Source: Lineus longissimus
Taxonomy: Eukaryota; Nemertea; Pilidiophora; Heteronemertea; Lineidae
Assembly: GCF_910592395.1 (NCBI RefSeq)
Contig: NC_088320.1
Span: forward strand, 1,736,001-1,800,000
Length of the DNA: 64,000 nucleotides
Direction of reading: 5' to 3'
Below are positions 1 to 12,592 of the stretch, piece after piece (position 1 is the stretch's first letter; each line of letters starts with the position of its first letter). The translations under genes were made by a program, and so were the position numbers. The notes under the pieces are model-generated. The model searched no databases. It was not told the DNA's origin and saw only the letters and a list, made by a program, of their open reading frames with translations.

Positions 1-3000
1 CTAACTTCTGAGAGCATTGAAGCCAATTTGACGGCAAACTCTATGAAATTCAGCGAGCAGAAACATTCCGAGTTACATTTCTCCACATCCAGACACAGAT
101 GTGAGATTCATGTCACATGCCTATCTGTTTTCTTCTACAATAATGGTCAGTATGCTGTAGCAGGTATATTTAGGTCTGATGGGATACGACAGGGAGATTA
201 GTACAATGACAAGTAATTGTCTTAACCCCTGAGTGCCCTATCCATTACAGGCTGAATCGGGAAGCTCAAATTCTGCTCCAAACATTGGGCCAAAGCAAGT
301 GGACCTCCATTTCAGCTTGAGACGGCAATATGAAAAAGATGGAAACCATTTATTTCTTACTTCCTTTCTTATTTCCCACGTCATGCAATCATGTTTACCT
401 GCAGAAACAGTTTTTAAAAGAGAATTAATGGTTATTGGGTGAGGCTCCACTTTCATTTGGACAGGATACAAGATAAGCCAGAAATCTGTGATGTATATGG
501 TGAATCAAATCGGTTTGATATCGTCCCTCATTGCTGCAACAAGCGAATTTTGCCAGCAGACTGGTGATCTTTTATCAATAAATGTTGCTGCAAACTTTAT
601 TTGTTCGAAACTAAACTGCAGGGAGCCGTTAGTGGAAGAAATAAAAGTGCAAGTAAGTTGATTGACATGATTGAATAAGTGATGACAAATTTTGCACCAG
701 TAGATTAGATTTCTGGCCGCAATTAAGTTTTATGGAAGAAAGAATTGTTGCAGGAATAAAGAGATTTGTCACATTTCCAACAAAATTACACTTTTCTTGT
801 TCCCGCGATTTCATTTCAAGAGCAATGGTGGACCACTTTCATGCCTTCAGAGCTCCACAAATTGGAATCAATGATTGAAAAGAAGAAGAAGTAGGCAAAT
901 GTACAAGATGGATGTAGTGCATGTCCATTACATTTGGATTAGGGAAAGATGATAAATGTGGAAGGATGCTGGTATTCCAAGGGGAAATAGGAATTATCTC
1001 GAAGAATGCTGGAATTAGGTTTAGGAAAATGAAAAGATCTTTTTCTTCAACCACAGTCTGCACCAGGGCAAGCAGAGGTTGCCACCAAGTGTGAAACATG
1101 AGTGGCTTGGGACGGACCCTACCTCTGGCCAAAACAGTCACCACAGGCCGATACACTCAACTGGTGCCTTACTGTAGGGGCACACAAAATTGTTCATCTC
1201 ACCTTGGAGGAATACACTTCCAAGTGCAGAGCGAATGCTGCAGGAGAAGAAAAGGAAGTTCCAACAAAACTTCCAACATATTGAAGAGAATGCTGATATT
1301 GACAACTTTAGGTCATGTTCTACTTGAGCCCAACATTGCCCACTTCAAACGATGAGTATTGCACACTTCAAAGCAACTGAGAGAAATAGTTAATTGCTCA
1401 GTTACTTTTCATCACACCGAGGGATAGCCAAGTTATATCAAATTTTAATGAAATTCCGGCCCAAGGGTCTAACTAACTCATTATTCTAATACAAACTCCA
1501 ACGATAGAAAACTGACAAGGAAGTTTGTCAGCACCTTGATACACGAGGTACATTTCAATTCCCAAATCCAAACTCTTGCAAAGAGCCAGGCCGAACCTTA
1601 CAGTCAAAAACCAATATAACAGAGAAACAGCTATGCTTGATTAAACAAGCCCATGATCAAATTAGTTGACGCTGAATCTCTTTGAGAAAGGATCCTAACT
1701 ATTGCAAGTAAAACAAAATTCCTACCCACCTTTTTCAAACAGTTAACTCCAAGAATTCATAACTTCCTCCTCCTAGAAATAGTTGTCAATCTTTTCCATT
1801 GTTGATAATCAATCAGAAGGTCAAACCATACACCTAATCCTCACCAACCATCAAAAGCATGATAATTGCTCCGAACCGCACACAGTTGCGCTTGTCGTGT
1901 CGCTACGGCAGTGTCGTTCAATCCATGCCTTGCCGAGTTGTGTGATAGCGATACTAGCTGTGTGCTCCTTTCGTGACGTAGTCATTTAAAACCTGCGGTA
2001 GAAAATTGAAAGTTATTTGAGAGGTTGTTATTCCATCTGGTCACAATAAGAAAAGACTGGCAGGGGAATGTATTTCGTGGTCAACTAGCTAGGTTATTGG
2101 TTTCTCCCATGCATATTAGTGAACTATCAGCTGTAGTAGAATTTTGGAAGTTATCAGAGACAGGCAGTAGTTTCTTTTGCATCGTCAAGGAATTGGGGAC
2201 TGGGAGGGCGGGGCGGGGAGGGGGCTATTTGGTGAATGTAATTTGTGGCCGATCAAGCCTTTATGGTCAACTAGAGTTAAACACACAGCACTAATCATCA
2301 TCAATCTGATAATCACAGATACTGTAAAACTTCAGTTGGATATTATAAGAAGTGTACAGTCTGTCGTTATCTCAAGTATCCACTGTAGAAGTAGGCCTAC
2401 ATGTGTGTGGGGGGGGGGGTGGGGGGCTTAAAATATGCTGTCGTCATTTAACTCTCCATGTGGAAGGAAGCATGCGCTCACAGCAACCAATCATATGCAC
2501 TTGTCCGATCATCACAGAATCGCAACCCCACCAGTCGATGCTGTAAAAATTTAAATAAGACCCAATTACAGATTAACTATTAATCATGTACGAACCGCAA
2601 TCAATGGGGCCGTACATTTAAAGATCCGGCAGGCTGCGTGTGAATGGGTAAAACATGACTCTGATCTCATTGGCCGGGATGTGGCCAATTACTCGATTCG
2701 TCAGGTTTCTATATGCGTCAGGATGTTCAATAGATGAAGGTGTGTAGTGTCGATATTTGAAGCTGAATCCATTTTTAGCCATAGAGGCAATTTGGATCAC
2801 GACCACTAAAATGACATGAATGAGTGTGACAGCATAAGGGATCATCACTTGTCACACCTAACAGCGATTTAAACCATATTTGCCATGAATGTTCCATTTC
2901 ATGCCTCGAGTCATGAGAGACTCTCAACAGCGATAAGAGGATCAATAAGTTTCATGACTACCAATCCATGTAAAGGATCATGTCAAACTTCTCATCAAAA

Positions 3001-4039
3001 ATGGGTGTGATTTTTGACTGAATAAAATTGAACCATTTTTTTTGGAAAAAGGGGGTGTCTCGATATAATGCTGGCCTGATAGTAATGAAGCTTTCCTCCT
3101 GTAGTTGGTGGTTCTGGGGTGTATCAGAAATGTGGACAAAAGGTCTATAAGTTGTTTATGCACATTATCAGATGCACATTTGCGGCACGTTGCAAACAAC
3201 ATTACTGCCGGCCCAGTGTCACCTCAAGATACGAGTCCTCTGATGTCCACTAGTTTTTAAGTTATTTGATAGAATCTAGACTCCTTTTTCCACAGGTCAA
3301 TAACTTCTCCTCAACAAAAGGTAGAAAATTATTATCAACAAGGTGAACCGATGCTTGAAAATTGCCTCCAATGCGCCTTAACACTATTTCATGGGTTTCC
3401 TGAGATCACCTTCACAAGCAGAAACAAGGTGGGTGGAGTCTTTCCATAATGCGATACGAGACCCTACAGTTGGCCAATCTTGAATGACCAACAATGCTAA
3501 TCCCTCTCTTACGCCTCGTGGGAAAACATGATTATCAATTGGCCTGGGAAGAGGCCACAGATGTGTACATGGTTTGTTTTTTAAGTTTCAGTATAAAAAT
3601 GTCATGTTATACTTACCATTTTGATCACTTACCTGAATGTCTAGCACATCTTCTCATGGGAAATCGAAATCGTCATCCAATTACTTAGATTTGCTGGCAT
3701 AAAATAGTCGCTGAAAATTGCTACCGTATTTTCCACTTCATCGCTCGGTATTGATCCAGTTTTAATCGCACAAATATTGGCAAAAAATACGCCAAATTTG
3801 ACGAAATCGCTCAGTAATCGCCAGGTGCATTTCGGACAAGATTCCCAAAAAATGGTCCAGGGACCATGTGCTCACCTCGGGTAATGTAATGCATGTCATT
3901 TGCAGTGAGAACAGTTTCTGGCTAGTTTCACCGGTTTTGATTCCATTGAATAATATTATTCTTCTTGGCTCAATGGCACAAAACAAAATAACTGGTACCA
4001 TCTAACTTTTGCATTTTGGTTATAAAGTTGACTAAATTT
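1..4039. other. Gene-free flank, no gene recognised
   Basis: I see no convincing exon on either strand. The stretch is AT-rich with simple features only, such as a G-rich run near 2407-2427. One minus-strand open frame of 76 codons (2848 to 2618) reads like protein but has no recognisable family and no supported neighbour exon, so I do not call it a gene. Confidence 0.6.
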
Positions 4040-4540
4040 CAGGGTTATTGAATAGTGTACATGTCACATGGAAATTGTTGACATCTGTTCAACAGTTTAG
4101 GAGTAAAAGGACTTCGTTGAATTTTCAAGATGGCGGCCTGGCTGCCATATTTGTCATGGGATTTGACTGAAAATTAGGGATATTGTTAAGAGTACATAGA
4201 TACATAATCACATGAGTTTGGTTGCAATCCGACCATTAGTTTTGGAGTAATAGGACTTTGTTTAATTTTCAAGATGGCCGCCTGGCGGCCATATTGGTCG
4301 ATGGATTTGACTGAAAATCAGGGACGTTGTAGAGAGTACATAGATATACAATCACATGAAATTTGGTTTCAATCCAACTTTGTTTAATTTTCAAGATGGC
4401 CGCCTGGCGGCCATATTGGTCAATGGATTTGACTGAACATCAGGGACGGTGTAGAGAGAGCATAGATATAAAATCACATGAAATTTGGTTTCAAGCCGAC
4501 TTGTTTAATTTTCAAGATGGCCGCCTGGCGGCCATATAAG
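4040..4540. repeat. Four diverged tandem copies of a ~122-144 bp unit
   Basis: The phrase AAGATGGCCGCCTGGCGGCC recurs, starting at 4127 (diverged), 4271, 4393 and 4514, which gives spacings of 144, 122 and 121 bases. Each copy continues with a segment reading GGATTTGACTGAA and then ATCACATGA. The core contains the short palindrome GGCCGCCTGGCGGCC apart from its central base. No open frame runs through it. It is probably a satellite-like fragment. Confidence 0.7.
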
Positions 4541-7500
4541 AAACATAAGAAACGTGCAATATAAGACATAAGAAACATAAGAAACGTGCCACAGGATACA
4601 ACGACAACGGACACAGTGCTATTGTATAGACTCCCCGAACGGTGAGCCAAAAAGGTGCACACGTAATTTACATGCAATTTTGGACACAGTCTTAAATACG
4701 CTAATTTTCAAACCCAATGAATAAACACCTTGGTAATCAGGACACCTCTCTATTATATGACAACATGTGTAAATCTGTAATTTCAAGAATAGTTGCAAAG
4801 ACCTATCACAAAATTGATTTACGTTTTGCATCAAATATAACCTACACAGGGAATTTAAAACTCACGCTCACGAAAATCTTGAAAGTGTTAACAAGCTAAT
4901 GAAAGACTCTTACGTCTCAAAATGGTTACCGATCTGTCAATTATTGCCTCCAGTGCCTCTGTACAGTTATTCATTCTCCCAACAGGATGTGCCCAATTTA
5001 TGAGTAGTTTGGCTCAAGTGCTCTTGAGAAAAGACTGTAAATGACAAAGATATTGCGATACTGACTTGCAGACTTCTTAGGTCATCATCATTCAAGATGC
5101 AAGAGGAGTGTGTGAGCACACAAATCTTTATTTCAGAAATTACAATTTGGCAAAAGGTGAAATATTCTATCAGTGTACATGTTATCTTGACCAATGACCA
5201 TCTCGTTGTCTTTTCACATGAGTGATATATATCTGTTGTATTAGTCAACAGCCAATATACTGCTTTGTTCCCAACCAGCAATCACTTCCCAACCGCAATC
5301 GTCATGAGATATAGCTATTCTGTTCAAAAATGATATCAAAAAGCAATCAGCTATGCTTACATGAACCGGGAAATGCAGTAATATACACAACCATCCAAAG
5401 TGCACAGGGGTGGAAACAACCACAGTGTACCAAGTACAAACATATAGCGAACTTTCATAAAAGTTAGCATTCAAAGTTGCCTTGCAGAAAAAAGTGCCCT
5501 CTTTGAGAAAACGAGAAGGTTTCTATGATGTGCTAGCTGCACTGCTAGTAAAAATTGCCTTTATGAAATCTTGTCAATGACAGGATGGAATGAAAAATGG
5601 GTTCACCCGATATATATGTGTTTTATTGTATTCTCTACTGACACAGTTGTGATGATATATTTGAGATACCGAGTGCAGATTAACTTGTTCGGTGCATGTT
5701 TTTGTTCAAGGATGTTCGTTTGTGGTGTTGAAAGGTGCATATTGCTTATGTGTTTGTTTTTTTTATTTAACACCCACATCTTTGAAAACAGCATGTCACC
5801 TTCCAAAGCCATTTCTTGTGCAGAGAAATTTCTTCAGCATCCACAAAAAGCGATTAAAACCACGATTATCGGACCATTTAATTCTGCAATTAAAATAAAT
5901 TTATTGTTTCTAAACAAACTTGGCCAATTAGTGCAATATATCGTGTCTAATGCTACACAAAGGGATTAGAGAAACTTTGCTAATGTTTCTTTCGTCAATG
6001 ATTCTTGTCTTTTGTTCTTTTCAAAGCAGATTTGTGTTGTGCCGCTGCTTTATGCTCTGGCTGTTTAATCTTTTAACATCACAAGTCTGAGGACTAAATT
6101 TGTCTTCTTTTTCTTTTAAGTGCGAGCCCACTCACTACAGTTCTAGTAGTATAAGTTTACTTGATATTGTTAGATGTGGTAATATATTCTTTGATATTGT
6201 TCAGGGGCGAATCAAGGATTCTGAGAAAGATAGGGCACCCTGGTGAAAATGTCCCCAACTCAAACTCACCACCAGATTTCCTAAAGTCCAATTCACCACC
6301 AACATCCTTGAGCAACCTTATTCTTAGCACTTTGATTTTAAATGAGTTTACATTCTTAGTCAGATGAGTCAACACTCCACAGAATTCACTGCACATGATG
6401 TTATTAAGAATCATGATTAGCCTGAAATTAGCTAAACAGTTTACACAACATCGCTGATGTCAATAACATCTGAAAATTTTCCTCAACGTGATTAAAATTC
6501 TGTCAACGCCGACTGAAGATTGCCCGAGTGTTCTGCAACAACCAGGGCTTAAGCCAACTTTTTTAAATGTCAAATTTTGAGAGATTATCATACGTTGTTA
6601 CTTCTATGCACCCCCCCCCCCCCCCTTCCCAAATAAACAACCTTTTCAAAGCAGGAGCAGGAACATGATATATCATAAGCTTCTGAGCAGACATGCCCTT
6701 CAAACATAACAAACAACTCCCAGACTTCGTCAAATATAGCTTCCACTCATATTCATGTAAACTTCCATCAAATAGATGAGATATTTGAAGAAGAAACGTA
6801 TGGGGTTCCAGGCTTATTCTTTGCTGGTTTGTGTAAACAATGGGAACGCTCATAAGAATCAATTGAATGCTTCTATTTTCTCTCCTCTTCCTCAAAAATG
6901 TCTTGTAAGGTTTATCATGCAGTCAAAGCGTTAGGGCATGCATCTTCAATACAACACAGATTTTTATGTTTCCAACTTCCAACTAATTCATTTTAGCTCC
7001 AATATTGCATAAAATAACACACTGCCTTAATTTTTTGCATCAGTAGGTCAATTCAAATGAAATCATCCTATTGCAGGAATTTATTGTTGAGTGTTTATAA
7101 ACCATGAGCTTTGCTCAGTCGCCCAACAGATGAAGCCATCGATATGCTGCCAGTAACAAACATGTGGAAAAATCTACGATTAGAAAGCAATATGCTGTGA
7201 TTAAAGAAAGGCACTGCTTCCATCAGATTATTTCTACAGATAATTCCAGGAAGAGTACAAATGTATTTCATTATTTCATTTTGCATTTTTGAAGAGAGTT
7301 GCTAGTTACGATTTTGCTTTGATCAGTCAACGAAGTCCTTTTCTTTTTGAAAGTGCCACCCACTGAATAGGCCAAAACAGGTGGTATTACAACAACTGAA
7401 TCGTCACAAACTCAACTCAACTTGAGACAGCAAGGTAATCTTTTACCACTCTGAAATTGCCAAATTGATAATTCACTGAATTCAACTTCTGAAACCAAAC

Positions 7501-8400
7501 TTGCCCATGGTCACACCTGGCCTTTTACCAACCTTTAAAATCTCGAGTTTCTCATTCAGGTTCTGGAAGAAACCAGTCTGCCTTCCGTTATGACAAAGAA
7601 AACCTCAATACTCCTGCTGGATCTGGTATACGTCACAAACGTCTGATCTACAACCTCATTGTGCCCTCAAAAGGTCACGCCTCATCCAATCTCCCTAATG
7701 GCATATCACACTACATGCAAGGGCCTATTCCTTAGAACGAAATTCCAAGCCAATTCTGTGTTCTCAGCCAAGTCCATGTGTGAAAGCTTTCTTGTCACTT
7801 TTTGCTGAAAAGGTCAACTCCCTCAAAGGATTTTTATGGGAAAGTTTGTCGAGAAAGTGATGCTGCATCATTCGGACTTAAAGTGCCTGAAGATGATAAT
7901 GCTGAACCAAAACTAGAAGAAACTTTCTTTTATTCTTTGAAGCAGCCGAGTATACACTACTGCTTGTAGCATTCCTGTCAAAAAAGATCAGTAATTGTCT
8001 CGCTTCTATTTCTAGTCAACTGCACAGGATCATTGCATCGGAAAACAATCTCTGCCAAGAAGTAATCACTCCAAGAACCGAATAATAATTTCCACGGGGC
8101 CTAATGAGTGAATCAGGTGCACAATGCAGTATAATGTAGAAATATCACGTTCAAATACCCGCTCAAACTGTGCTCACCCATAAAGTCTCGCACGTTTAAT
8201 TCCCCTTGAGTAACATTTGCAAAATGCAGTTAAAGATTGAAGTCTTCGAAAACAAATCTTTTAAAGAATCAAGAAATGTAAATTAGTGGCAGAAATTTAA
8301 CCAAATGTTGTTCAACTTGACATTTTTTTGCATATCGACCACCATCCTGAACCTCGCGTGAATGCTTTATTGCTGCATGCAACAGAATGCCGAGGTGAGT
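4541..8400. other. Gene-free interval
   Basis: No exon with splice sites and a recognisable protein was found. A fragment at about 4590-4656 resembles the tail repeat also seen near 30206-30272, and a C homopolymer lies near 6609-6626. Short open frames, including one around 7800-7970 without a start codon, look random. Confidence 0.5.
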
Positions 8401-8665
8401 TTTGAAAAATATAACTCCATCTGGTTGGGATATTTCGCAGCATTATGGCGTGAGTAAGGGCAGTTTACACCGCAGAGTTACACAAAAATGAAATGAGTCT
8501 TCTATGCTGTAGATGGAGACTGAGACTGGAGACGATATTTTTTGAAAAAATATAACCTCACACAATTTGGATGAGACTTTTCTCAGCATTATTTGCGTGA
8601 GCAAGGCCAGTTTACACCACAGACTAATGCAAAAACGGAAATGATGCTCACTCTATCTTCAAAGT
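8401..8665. repeat. Diverged direct duplication of ~120 bp
   Basis: Two similar blocks lie head to tail, roughly 8401-8520 and 8543-8665. Both contain AAAATATAAC, then CAGCATTAT, GCGTGAG and CAGTTTACACC in the same order with scattered changes. It is an old tandem duplication of non-coding sequence with no evident function. Confidence 0.5.
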
Positions 8666-8986
8666 GTGCATGTTAGAACAGACCGTTATTGGCGTAACAC
8701 TTTTGGTGAAGAAATAATTAAGAAATGATCAAGGCATGATCAGTTAACGAAAACTGAGAAGCGGAAAAACCAGCGAGATGCTCATTCATCTTCCAAGTCT
8801 GCATGTTATGAGGGATCGTCCTACAGTAATGCTTTGATTGAATCTCATGTGAAACCAGGTAGAAGAGGATGAGATCCAAACCAATTACGGAGGATTAGGT
8901 GACAGAGCAAGTTTTGCCTTCTAAAGGGACTATGCACAACACCATACAGTGGTGGAAACCAGGGGTGACGCACCAGGCTTGTCACG

Positions 8987-9225
8987 CTTAAGGGTGACCA
9001 TAGGCACCAAAATTTTGGCTCAAACTTGAAATCCTAAAGCAACTAGATATCTTTCAATATGAAGCAAGTGCAGATTCAAAGGTTGGGAGTCTATTCCTTG
9101 TCAAATTTTCCAGAGAACAGCCTTCTATGTTTTTGAAGGGCATTCACTTCATATTGAAAGAGTCCTTATCACTTTAGGATTGCAAGATCTAGCCAAAATG
9201 GTGGTACCTATGGTCAACTCTTAAG
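8987..9225. mobile_element. Foldback MITE flanked by TTAA
   Basis: Arms of about 80 bases read as reverse complements: the left arm has GGTGACCATAGGCACCA and TTTCAATATGAA, and the right arm has TTCATATTGAAA and TGGTGGTACCTATGGTCA. TTAA occurs directly outside both ends (8988-8991 and 9221-9224), as expected of a piggyBac-type target duplication. The element codes for nothing, so any transposase would act in trans. It abuts the SINE tail that starts at 9227. Confidence 0.6.
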
Positions 9226-9226
9226 T

Positions 9227-9474
9227 ATAATAATAATAATAAGTCTTTTATATAGCGCAATTCCGTGACACTATAGTTCTCGCTCAAAGCGCTGGGATAT
9301 CATATTATTACCCCGGTCTCCACAGAAATCAATCAGGGGTTTCAAGGAGCAACCAGAAGGTGCTCACTTGAACTCAACCAGTAGGGGAACTAAGCAGTGA
9401 CTCGGCCGGTAGTCGAACCCACGACCTCCTGATCATGAGGCCGACTCTCTTCCACAACGCTACCGCTGCCCCAT
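9227..9474 (-). mobile_element. tRNA-derived SINE
   Basis: Read on the minus strand, the element opens with a tRNA-like head: an A-box-like GTAGCGTTGTGGAAGAG and a B box GGGTTCGACTACC. It ends in GCGCTATATAAAA followed by a TTA/ATT trinucleotide run at 9227-9240. The head, unrelated body and short-repeat tail are the usual layout of a SINE. The GCGCTATATAAA-type end is common in marine invertebrate SINEs that borrow LINE reverse transcriptase. Family assignment needs a repeat library. Confidence 0.75.
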
Positions 9475-11879
9475 AAGTGAACAGTAACTTTACTTGAGCC
9501 GCAGTGTTTCCATTCCAAGTAAACAATCAAGATCTTGCAGATATTGACATTTTGTTATATTCAAAGTGTTTGAGGCTGCCTTAAATCATTTTACAGAACC
9601 ACAATGCCATCTCTTTATGCCCAACTGTCCAAAAACTGCCAGAATTCACTTACAAGTTGATCCAACATCGAGCAGGCTGAGCAGTTCCAATGACTTTTTC
9701 TTCCTATTCGGCTCGAGAGAACAGTTATCATTTATTCCTGTGACAGAATATATAGATAAGGATCATGAGAATAATCTGTTGTCTATCAAGGAATGGGTCG
9801 TAATCCTTGCGGTGCTTTGTCGATTATGTCTGTAAAGTCTGAGATTAACATGATATGGTATGTCTGTGTCAGCCTTACGAAAATGAAGATGATTTACCAT
9901 AGACGTAACCCGCACAAAAAGCACCAGCAGAAAATACGGCAGTTTAGACAATATCAAACTATATCTTAGGCATATACATCTGCCGTGAACAATGTCTGCT
10001 TTAAAAGAAGGTATTCTTTAGAACCCTGATTTCGCCGTCAAAAGACAAGACAACATGATTAGCCAATCAATGCTTCACTGTCAATTCTGGGAGACTCCTT
10101 CATGGTATAAGGAGAGCTAGGATATGGAGCGATTTCGCTGTCACATTAGGAGGCATTAGACTTTGCAATCTCAATTTCACGTATTTCATTTCCAAGGATT
10201 GACAATCATATTTGAAGGAAGACAGCTGATGTTAGGAGCGTGCAGCTGAGAATGCAAGTGAGTGCAAAGGAGTTGATCAAGATCATTTCAAGTGTTCTGA
10301 CTCTTTTTCAGTGAAAACAAGTCCATAACAAGCTTATAACATGCACAAGCATAAATCAGCCACCCGGACATGAAGAACTTCCACCAGATTTCCTCCTTGG
10401 GTCTACACAGGACATCCCAAGCATGGCCAGAGCAGAATCAGAAGCAGCCACAGCGAACCACTGACGATAGGAGATGAGAACCAAAGCAATGATTTTGTCT
10501 CAACTCAGACAACTAATTTCCTCTGATTAGTCCACAAACACACCTTGAAATGTGATTTCCGCGCAAGTTATCTGAGACGATTGGATTATGTTGATTACAT
10601 TCTCACCAACGCACATGTGCCTGGCTGCGCCTTAATTACTGAAATGAAGATTAACGCTTTTGTGAACAGTGTTTTCGGACAACACAAGAATCCTCTCCTT
10701 GAGGCCATTCTGTTTTATCACCGAGTTGACAAATTTTGCAGAAGCAGGGTAAGGTTTACAGCAAATCCCCAAAACAAAGCCCAGCTTCTCTCCCCGTTTC
10801 AACTTCTAGCAGAAGCGCATATGATATACAGGACAGAAAGAGTCAAGAGGACATAAAAAGAAGAGGTCTGCATGCAATATGATGTCAAATCAGGTTGGAA
10901 AGCTACGATACAACTTCCCAGCGCAACCTACTCCTCCCAACCCTCCACCCCCCATCCCACTGTCAGAGACAACATCAACCCAGCCTGGCCATCTTTTCGC
11001 TGGGTGCCCAAGTTTCCCCTACATGTAAAATCTGTTATTCTTCCAGACTTTAGGAGCACCTCCTAAATCTCCCAATGGGTCTAACTATTACTTGGCAATA
11101 ACCTAAGTGTTATATCGACCACACATAAAATATTCTTTAGAATTAATTGACTATCAAGACCATTAGTCAAACCAGAGTACTAAGACAAATCGCTTCAAAG
11201 TATCTGTCTCATTCAAAACTCTTTTGCAGAGAGATTAACGAATATTGATTACGTCGGTGTTACTTGACTTAAAAGAAGACCTAACTTGACTTTAACCTGC
11301 TGGTGTCAGAACCACACATCCGGCATCATCACCATTCCATTTTGAACTAAATTTCATATCAAGATAATTTTGTAGATTTGTAGTCGACCAAGTTCAAGAA
11401 ACTGTCCCAATATCTTCCCAGCCACAGACTTCTTCTGGCAAAACCACAACCAAACCCGTCCACATACAAAACCTGTGCGGTCCCAATACACAGTTTATGA
11501 TGTCACAACTTCAATCATATTCCGTCAAATGAGTCGAGATTATCTACACCACCAGATTACCATGACGATCTAAAATGTAATCAAATCGATAAATGGCGCT
11601 TTGTGGTGGAAACGGATCAGGATCGGGCACTATTGATCACGAAGGTCCCAGACGGTTTCGAGTGATTTATTTCACCCCAAGGCCACCTGAGTCTCTGATC
11701 GCTATTATTGGATGCCCTTGATTAAAGAAGCTCGGCTTCAACTGTTTACAGATGAAGTCCTGGGAAGAGGGGATTCTGGGATGCTTTTGATAGTGTATAA
11801 ACAGTTGTTAGAAGGTCTGTGTACATTTTCTGGTGCATCTGAGTAATGCCCTCTAGACAGGAACTGTTACTGATGATTA
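9475..11879. other. Gene-free interval
   Basis: Nothing recognisable. A 103-codon plus-strand open frame at 10545-10856 has no family resemblance that I can name and no flanking exon, so it is treated as chance. Confidence 0.5.
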
Positions 11880-12592
11880 CTGAAACTGGGGTAACTTCAG
11901 GGCTAAGGGCCTTTAGAGTAGACTGGAACTGGAACTGACCAGTAAAGAAACTGGGGTAACTTCAGGGGTAATGGCCTATAGACTGGAACTGGAACTGACC
12001 AGTAAAGAAACAGGGGTAACTTCAGGGGTAATGGCCTATAGACTGGAACTGGAACTGACCAGTAAAGAAACTGGGGTAACTTCAGGGGTAATGGCCTATA
12101 GACTCGAACTGGAACTGACCAGTAAAGAAACTGGGGTAACTTCAGGGGTAATGGCCTATAGACTGGAACTGGAACTGACCAGTAAAGAAACAGGGGTAAC
12201 TTCAGGGGTAATGGCCTATAGACTGGAACTGGAACTGACCAGTAAAGAAACAGGGGTAACTTCAGGGGTAATGGCCTACAGACTGGAACTGGAACTGACC
12301 AGTAAAGAAACTGGGGTAACTTCAGGGGTAATGGCCTATAGACTGGAACTGGAACTGACCAGTAAAGAAACTGGGGTAACTTCAGGGGTAATGGCCTATA
12401 GACTGGAACTGGAACTGACCAGTAAAGAAACTGGGGTAACTTCAGGGGTAATGGCCTATAGATGGAACTGGAACTGACCAGTAAAGAAACAGGGGTAACT
12501 TCAGGGGTAATGGCCTATAGACTGGAACTGGAACTGACCAGTAAAGAAACTGGGATAACTTCAGGGGTAATGGCCTATAGACTGGAACTGGT
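11880..12592. repeat. 60-bp minisatellite, about 11-12 copies
   Basis: A 60-base unit containing GACTGGAACTGGAACTGACC and GGGGTAACTTCAGGGGTAA repeats almost without change. One copy near 12461 lacks two bases and shifts the frame. Because 60 is divisible by three and one frame lacks stops, a long repetitive reading frame appears (20-residue repeat beginning MAYRLELEL), but nothing else suggests coding. The first copy is degenerate and the last is cut short. Confidence 0.9.

Noticed and set aside
2618-2848. Minus-strand open frame of 76 codons with protein-like composition
   Set aside because: No family recognised, and no second exon or clear splice context supports it. A real terminal exon cannot be excluded but is not supported.
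7560-7970. Two stop-free stretches of about 57-61 codons, the first after an acceptor-like TTCTCATTCAG
   Set aside because: Different frames, no start codon, no donor and no recognisable motif; within chance expectation for this length of sequence.
10545-10856. 103-codon open frame
   Set aside because: No similarity that I can name and no supporting neighbouring exon.
11971-12477. 168-codon repetitive protein
   Set aside because: Product of the 60-bp minisatellite whose unit length is divisible by three; frame broken near 12461.
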